From Pedobacter deserti (lineage in GTDB: Bacteria; Bacteroidota; Bacteroidia; Sphingobacteriales; Sphingobacteriaceae): 64,000 bases of DNA. The notes under the pieces are model-generated. The model saw nothing but the letters and a program-made list of their open reading frames with translations, had not been told where the DNA came from and did not search any database. The DNA is taken from NCBI RefSeq assembly GCF_024436415.1, contig NZ_JAFMZQ010000001.1, forward strand, positions 1,736,001-1,800,000. Direction: 5' to 3'. This document shows, in pieces, positions 59,048 through 64,000 of the stretch (positions are counted from its first letter, which is position 1; every line of letters starts with the position of its first letter). The position numbers were made by a program, and so were the translations under genes.

Positions 59048-61726
59048 ATGAAACAATGGAATATAGTCTTTTTAATACTGATTAATTCCTTGTTCATACA
59101 GGCGGTACGGGCTCAGAATATCTCCAACGAAGGCACAGAATTCTGGGCGGTGTTCCCTACGCATGATCCCTCGCGGCTTGGCGGAAGCTTCAGCCTGGCA
59201 AATATTACTGTATACCTTACCTCAAAGTCTGATTCAGAAGCCACCGTTACCTGTGGAAGCTTTTCTAGTACTCAGAATATTCCGGCCAACACAGCTGTTC
59301 CGTTTCACGTTCCAAGAAATGAGGCTTATATCGACTCCGCCGAGAGCAACCAGGTATTGAACAACAGAGCTATACGCATCTCCGTAAGCCCCGGTCAGCC
59401 CAAAGTTGCCGCCTATGCACATATTTATGCAGGGGCACGGTCGGCCGCTTCGTTGATCCTTCCGGTGGAAGCACTCGGACAAACCTATTATTCCATGAAC
59501 TATGCGCAGGCTAATGGAGACGGGCTCACCAACAAAAATTTTCTCACGCTTATCGCGACCGAAGACGATACGCACCTGCGCATACATTTAAAAGATGGCT
59601 CGGTGCAGTCGGTAACCCTGCCAACAGCTGGCGATGTCTATGAGTACCTTCCGCCGGGGCAGGAAGACCTTACCGGGGTTAAAGTTGATATAGACCCGGG
59701 GTCGACCAATTCCTGCAGTAAACGCTTTGCCGCTTTTTCAGGGAGCACAGCCTTATATATAGGGTGCTTTTCTTCGCTCGATCCACTTTATCAGCAATTG
59801 TATCCTACCATCAGTTGGGGAAAGAACTACAGCATTATTCCTTTTAAAGACCGAGAATATTATTTCAGGGTCCTGGCAGGCGAAGACAACACCACCGTAA
59901 CGATCAACAATACGTCATTTACACTCAACAGCGGCCAGTTTTATGATGCCAGCACCGAACACACCGAAGCTATGCTTGTATCGGCCGACAAAAATATCAG
60001 CGTAGCGCAGTATTCACTTACCCAGGAATGTTCAGGTCTTTTTGGCGAAGCAACCGGCGATCCTGAAATGGTACTGCTCAATCCCATTGAGTTTAATATA
60101 CGCGAGATCACCTTGTTCTCCTCAAACGATCAGAGTATTCTGGAGAAGTACATTAACGTTTGCATGAAGACAAGCGCTACGGCCAGTTTTCGCATCAACG
60201 GAAACCAGCCCACCGCGACTTGGACGGTTATGTCCAGCAATCCGGAATACTCATACATCCAGCTCAACATTACCGAGATGAGCTCAACTCTATCGGCCTC
60301 CGATGGGTTTAATGCGATAGCTTATGGATTCGGCCGGTTCGAGTCATACGCTTACTCGGCGGGTACCAACCTGGCGGCGAATAATTACCTGTTGGTAAAC
60401 AATACCATTACCGGACTCGATGCCAAGGACGCCTGCGTAGGGCAGAAGTCTAACCTCAAGATCGTTTTACCTTATCTGGTAAGTGAGATCAGCTGGCAGC
60501 TCGATGCAGAACCAGAGGTGCAGGGACAAACCACGCCTAATGCAGTGGTCAACAGCGGTAGCGGAATCATTCTCTATGAATATATCTATGCTATCGATAG
60601 CGCCTTTGCAGACACAGGCATAGTGCATCAGGTGGTCGTAAAGGCCGAACGGCCCAATCAAGGCAATTGCCTGGCTACACAGCAAATCTATAACTATTCC
60701 TTTGGCGTAAACCCGATCCCGCTGGCCGATTTCAGTGCATCCCAGATAGCTTGCGAAAATCAGGGCATCGCTTTTACCGACCTCAGCAATTCGCTGCTGC
60801 CCGATCAGCCGGTAAACAAGTGGATATGGGATTTTGGCGACGGCGGCGTATCCACCGAGCAAAACCCCGTACACAGATATACGCAGATCGGTACGTATAA
60901 CTATACCGTAAAGCTGTCGGCAGGCTTACAGGATGGCTGTCTTTCCGATGTTTTTGAAAAGACCATCACGGTGACCATAAACCCGTCTCCGGTGATCGTA
61001 TTTGATCCCATACCGGGCGTTTGCCAGGAAGCGGGTATTGTAGTGCTGACACAGGCCCGGGAAACACGCGGGTTGCCCGGCAGGGGCCGTTATTCCGGCA
61101 CTGGCGTAACGGCCGATGGCAGGTTTGATCCTCAGGCGGCTGGTCCGGGTACGCATACCATCCGGTATACCTACATCAGCAATGGCTGTACCGAAACCAA
61201 GCAGCAGACAATCCTGGTCAGCCCAACTCCTTTACTGACCATCACTAAAACGATAAATGTTTATGAAGGAGGCGAAAAGCAGATGGAGGCAACCGCAAGC
61301 GGTACTGATCTGACCTACAAGTGGTCGCCTGCTCAGGGCCTTAGTCGTGACGACATACTTAACCCGGTTGTCACCGGTACAGACGATCGCACATACACCT
61401 TAACCATCACTTCTGCCAGGGGCTGTGTTATCACCGAAACTGTTACGGTCAACGTCCTGGCACGCATAGAACCGGCAAACAGCTTTAGTCCGAATGGCGA
61501 TGGAGTAAACGATACCTGGATACTTAAGTATATTGAAACTTACCCACGTGTCACTGTTGAAGTATTTAACCGTTACGGTACACGTATATTCTACAGCGCT
61601 GGTTACAAGGCCCCTTTCGACGGGAATTCCAATAAACAGGCCTTGCCTGCGGGGACTTACTACTATATTATCAATCCTAACAACGGGCGCAGACCGGTAA
61701 CTGGCCCTCTAACCATTATACGATAG
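59048..61726 (+). CDS. Type IX secretion type B cargo with IgGFc-binding-like and PKD domains
   Basis: The 892-residue exported protein has a signal peptide (MKQWNIVFLILINSLFIQAVRAQ), an N-terminal beta region starting NISNEGTEFWAVFPTHDP like IgGFc-binding N-terminal domains (about 25-450), a PKD domain (about 560-645, DLSNSLLPDQPVNKWIWDFGDGG), another Ig-like region, and a C-terminal gliding-motility-associated domain (NSFSPNGDGVNDTWIL to the end, VFNRYGTRIFYSAGY, LPAGTYYYII). The last is a type IX secretion sorting signal of type B. It is likely surface-bound or an adhesin. The next gene is its PorP/SprF partner. Confidence 0.92.
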   Translation: MKQWNIVFLILINSLFIQAVRAQNISNEGTEFWAVFPTHDPSRLGGSFSLANITVYLTSKSDSEATVTCGSFSSTQNIPANTAVPFHVPRNEAYIDSAESNQVLNNRAIRISVSPGQPKVAAYAHIYAGARSAASLILPVEALGQTYYSMNYAQANGDGLTNKNFLTLIATEDDTHLRIHLKDGSVQSVTLPTAGDVYEYLPPGQEDLTGVKVDIDPGSTNSCSKRFAAFSGSTALYIGCFSSLDPLYQQLYPTISWGKNYSIIPFKDREYYFRVLAGEDNTTVTINNTSFTLNSGQFYDASTEHTEAMLVSADKNISVAQYSLTQECSGLFGEATGDPEMVLLNPIEFNIREITLFSSNDQSILEKYINVCMKTSATASFRINGNQPTATWTVMSSNPEYSYIQLNITEMSSTLSASDGFNAIAYGFGRFESYAYSAGTNLAANNYLLVNNTITGLDAKDACVGQKSNLKIVLPYLVSEISWQLDAEPEVQGQTTPNAVVNSGSGIILYEYIYAIDSAFADTGIVHQVVVKAERPNQGNCLATQQIYNYSFGVNPIPLADFSASQIACENQGIAFTDLSNSLLPDQPVNKWIWDFGDGGVSTEQNPVHRYTQIGTYNYTVKLSAGLQDGCLSDVFEKTITVTINPSPVIVFDPIPGVCQEAGIVVLTQARETRGLPGRGRYSGTGVTADGRFDPQAAGPGTHTIRYTYISNGCTETKQQTILVSPTPLLTITKTINVYEGGEKQMEATASGTDLTYKWSPAQGLSRDDILNPVVTGTDDRTYTLTITSARGCVITETVTVNVLARIEPANSFSPNGDGVNDTWILKYIETYPRVTVEVFNRYGTRIFYSAGYKAPFDGNSNKQALPAGTYYYIINPNNGRRPVTGPLTIIR

Positions 61727-62763
61727 TGAAACGATACATACTTCCGTCCCTCGTTGTCATCTTGTTTTGCTATAACGGTATAGCTCAGCAACGACCTCAA
61801 TATACCCAGTACATTTTCAATAATTTTTTACTTAACCCTGCGCTCAGTGGCATAGAAAATTATACCGACGTGAAGGTGGGTCATCGCAAGCAATGGGCAG
61901 GTATAAACGATGCACCTCAGACTTCGTTCTTGTCGGCCCACTGGAAATTTGGTGATGACTATCTTTGGCGTAATCCGCTCTCGCTGCCCGATCATGGCGA
62001 CGATCCGATGAGCCGGAACTACATGCAGAACTATACCGCCTCGCCGAGTCACCATGGCATGGGTGTTATGGCTGTGCTCGACGATATCGGACCTTTGTCG
62101 CGCTTAGATGCAGCGCTTACCTACGCTTATCATATGCAGATGGCAGGCCAGCTGAATCTGTCGGTCGGCGTCTCCGCGGGCATATCCCGCATCGGACTAG
62201 ACGTTGCTGCGCTCAACTTTGGTGAAGACAATCCACAGGACCCGGCCGTGCGTAATGCCATCATCAGCCAGATTAAACCAGATCTGGGTTTGGGCGTATG
62301 GCTCTACGGCGCCCGGTTCTTCGCCGGCGCGTCAGTCCAGCAACTGCTCTCTCAGGAGATGACCTTTACCAACAATCCCAATCTTCAGAACGCCCCGGGT
62401 TATGTGCCCGGCAAAGAAGTAGCCCATTATTTTTTCACTGCAGGGTACAGGTTCTTTTTACTAGAGGATGTAGCCGCTACACCTTCCATGATGCTAAAAA
62501 AGGTAAAGCCGGCGCCAGCGTCGTACGACCTGAACCTGAAGCTGGCATTTAAGGATCGTTTCTGGCTGGGAGGGAGTTATCGCAAAGACGACGCCTTTGC
62601 CGCCCTGTTGGGTGTCAACTTCAATAAACTGATCAATCTCACTTACTCGTACGATTTTACAACGTCAGCCCTGAATTCGGTGAGCAACGGGAGCCACGAA
62701 ATTGTCTTGGGCTTACAACTCAACAATGTATATGAGGTATTGAGTACGACCAGAATGTGGTAA
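61726..62763 (+). CDS. PorP/SprF family type IX secretion membrane protein
   Basis: The 345-residue outer-membrane protein has signal peptide VKRYILPSLVVILFCYNGIAQQ, then QYTQYIFNNFLLNPALSGIENYTDVKVGHRKQW, the clear PorP/SprF N-terminal signature, a middle with repeated GVSAGISRIG-type strands, and a terminal barrel (LTYSYDFTTSALNSVSNGSHEIVLGLQL). These proteins hold type B cargo at the surface and are encoded next to it. The start is GTG, sharing one base with the previous stop. Confidence 0.94.
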   Translation: MKRYILPSLVVILFCYNGIAQQRPQYTQYIFNNFLLNPALSGIENYTDVKVGHRKQWAGINDAPQTSFLSAHWKFGDDYLWRNPLSLPDHGDDPMSRNYMQNYTASPSHHGMGVMAVLDDIGPLSRLDAALTYAYHMQMAGQLNLSVGVSAGISRIGLDVAALNFGEDNPQDPAVRNAIISQIKPDLGLGVWLYGARFFAGASVQQLLSQEMTFTNNPNLQNAPGYVPGKEVAHYFFTAGYRFFLLEDVAATPSMMLKKVKPAPASYDLNLKLAFKDRFWLGGSYRKDDAFAALLGVNFNKLINLTYSYDFTTSALNSVSNGSHEIVLGLQLNNVYEVLSTTRMW

Positions 62764-62787
62764 TTCCTTTGTGCTAGGTTGGATAAT

Positions 62788-64000
62788 CTACAGTTCCTTA
62801 CGCAGGCGTGCCACCGGTATGTTCATTTGTTCGCGGTACTTGGCTACGGTCCTTCGTGCAATATTATAACCGCGTTCTTTGAGAATTTCCGTCAGTTTTT
62901 CGTCGGCCAAAGGCTTACGTTTATCCTCATTGCTGATACAATCTTCCAGGATCTTCTTTACCTCCTTGTTTGAAACCTCCTCGCCACTCTCGGTCTGAAT
63001 AGCTTCGGAGAAGAACGATTTCAATAAGAAAGTACCAAACTCGGTCTGCACATACTTAGAGTTGGCCACGCGCGACACCGTAGAAATATCCATGTCGATC
63101 TTGTCTGCGATATCCTTAAGGATCATTGGCCGCATCTTGCGTTCATCTCCCGTCAGCAAATACTCATACTGGTATTGCATAATGGCATTCATCGTTTTGA
63201 GCAAGGTTTGCTGCCTTTGTTTAATTGCGTCGATAAACCACTTCGCCGAGTCGAGCTTTTGCTTTACAAACTGTACCGCCTCCTTCATCTTCTTATCCTT
63301 TTGGGCAGCCTTATCGTAATGGTCGAACATGTCAATATATGAACGGCTTACACGCAGTTCGGGTGCGTTCTTAGAGTTAAGGGTCAGGATCAGCGAACCG
63401 TCGTTGTTGGTGATATGAAAATCAGGTATGATCTGCAATTGCTTGGTCGTAACCTGGTTAGAATCTCCGGGTTTTGGGTTTAATCTCAGTATCTCTGCAA
63501 TAATTTCTTTCAGGTCCTCACTGTTTAAGCCCAGGGCTTTCTCCAGTTTATCGTAGTGCTTGCGGGTAAATTCGTCCAGATAGTTTTCAACGATCACGAT
63601 GGCTTTCTGAATGATCGGGTTATTGATATCCTTACGCTTGAGCTGCAATGTGAGGCACTCCTGTAAATCCCTTGCCGCTATGCCCGGGGGATCGAAACTT
63701 TGAATCACTTTCAGCATTTCCAGCACATCTTCCTCTTCCACCATTACATTCTGGGAAAAGGCAAGATCGTCGATCATCGAAGTGACCGGTCGACGCAGGT
63801 AGCCGTCATCATCCAGACTGCCGATAATCTGCTTGCCTATGATAAAGTCCTGATCGGACAGAGGCACAAGGTCCAACTGCTCCTGCAGGCTTTCGAAAAA
63901 AGTACTTTCAATAGCGATAGGCGTTTCCTTCTTCTCTTCGTCATCATCACTATTATTATAAGAAGTACTATAGTCGTTTACGTCATCGTCCTGCAGATAG
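62788..64000 (-). CDS. rpoN: RNA polymerase sigma-54 factor (5' end outside window)
   Basis: At least 403 C-terminal residues are present. The frame stays open on the - strand to base 64000, through an acidic stretch (NSDDDEEKKETPIAIESTFFESLQEQLDLV). The core-binding region (SFDPPGIAARDLQECLTLQL, LNPKPGD) and the DNA-binding part (MRPMILKDIADKIDMDISTVSRVANSKYVQTEFGTF) are followed by the RpoN box ARRTVAKYRE and end at VARLRKEL. The N-terminal Q-rich activator region is outside. Sigma-54 reads -24/-12 promoters with enhancer-binding ATPases. I saw no such promoter and no bEBP gene in the window. Confidence 0.95.
   Translation of the reverse strand, partial: YLQDDDVNDYSTSYNNSDDDEEKKETPIAIESTFFESLQEQLDLVPLSDQDFIIGKQIIGSLDDDGYLRRPVTSMIDDLAFSQNVMVEEEDVLEMLKVIQSFDPPGIAARDLQECLTLQLKRKDINNPIIQKAIVIVENYLDEFTRKHYDKLEKALGLNSEDLKEIIAEILRLNPKPGDSNQVTTKQLQIIPDFHITNNDGSLILTLNSKNAPELRVSRSYIDMFDHYDKAAQKDKKMKEAVQFVKQKLDSAKWFIDAIKQRQQTLLKTMNAIMQYQYEYLLTGDERKMRPMILKDIADKIDMDISTVSRVANSKYVQTEFGTFLLKSFFSEAIQTESGEEVSNKEVKKILEDCISNEDKRKPLADEKLTEILKERGYNIARRTVAKYREQMNIPVARLRKEL

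Overview
The window looks like chromosomal DNA of a mid-GC member of the Bacteroidota, most likely a Sphingobacteriales (Pedobacter-like) species. The signs are a complete moxR-bat operon, a type IX secretion cargo paired with a PorP/SprF protein, DUF3822 beside rsmD and coaD, a tmRNA whose tag ends GENNYALAA, a DAHP synthase fused to chorismate mutase, and many promoters with the Bacteroidota -7 motif TAnnTTTG. No insertion sequence, prophage or CRISPR array is visible.

Layout. 1-3.1 kb: a TonB-dependent receptor with a His-rich lipoprotein, probably for metal uptake. 3.1-9.9 kb: a YbiT-like ABC-F ATPase, a small helical protein, a nitroreductase, a GreA-like protein, a lipoprotein polysaccharide deacetylase and a DPP-IV peptidase. 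9.9-14.7 kb: a GH130 phosphorylase facing two GT4 glycosyltransferases, one fused to an alpha/alpha domain. 14.9-18.5 kb: clpB and a DUF2807 protein, separated by a repeat-rich gap. 18.6-25.5 kb: an MFS transporter and housekeeping genes (pyrE, NUDIX, coaD, rsmD, DUF3822, RecD-like helicase). 24.9-29.0 kb: an orphan four-helix sensor, a histidine kinase, and a GtrA/GT39 pair. 29.1-37.4 kb: the eight-gene moxR-bat operon. 37.4-38.3 kb: an 11-bp-phased repeat array and the tmRNA gene. 38.3-42.5 kb: an aminotransferase, a DUF1573 protein and a fused 2-oxoacid dehydrogenase E1.

42.6-48.5 kb holds aromatic amino acid synthesis: aroB with an S4 protein, then pheA, DAHP synthase-chorismate mutase, aroA and aroC. 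In front of pheA lies what reads as a complete transcription attenuator: a good promoter, a 20-residue leader peptide in which eight of nine consecutive residues are Phe, Tyr or Trp, and two copies of one RNA segment competing for the same partner strand. One of the two pairings is an intrinsic terminator.

48.5-51.7 kb: proline dehydrogenase, a HAD hydrolase, tRNA-Met and a PadR/membrane-protein pair with a dyad over its own promoter. 51.7-59.0 kb: a tightly overlapping operon encoding an E1-like/nitroreductase fusion, a GNAT-like protein, a 7TMR-DISM histidine kinase, a receiver-kinase and a receiver, with another receiver gene diverging from it. This is the best candidate here for an uncharacterised signalling system. 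59.0-64.0 kb: a type IX secretion type B cargo, PorP/SprF, and rpoN cut by the window edge.

Two themes cross the window. Four genes (pyrE, the DUF3822 gene, the aminotransferase, the S4 gene) have a perfect -7 element ending only 4-5 nt before ATG, which predicts leaderless mRNAs. Two intergenic regions carry degenerate tandem repeats with an exact 11-bp period.
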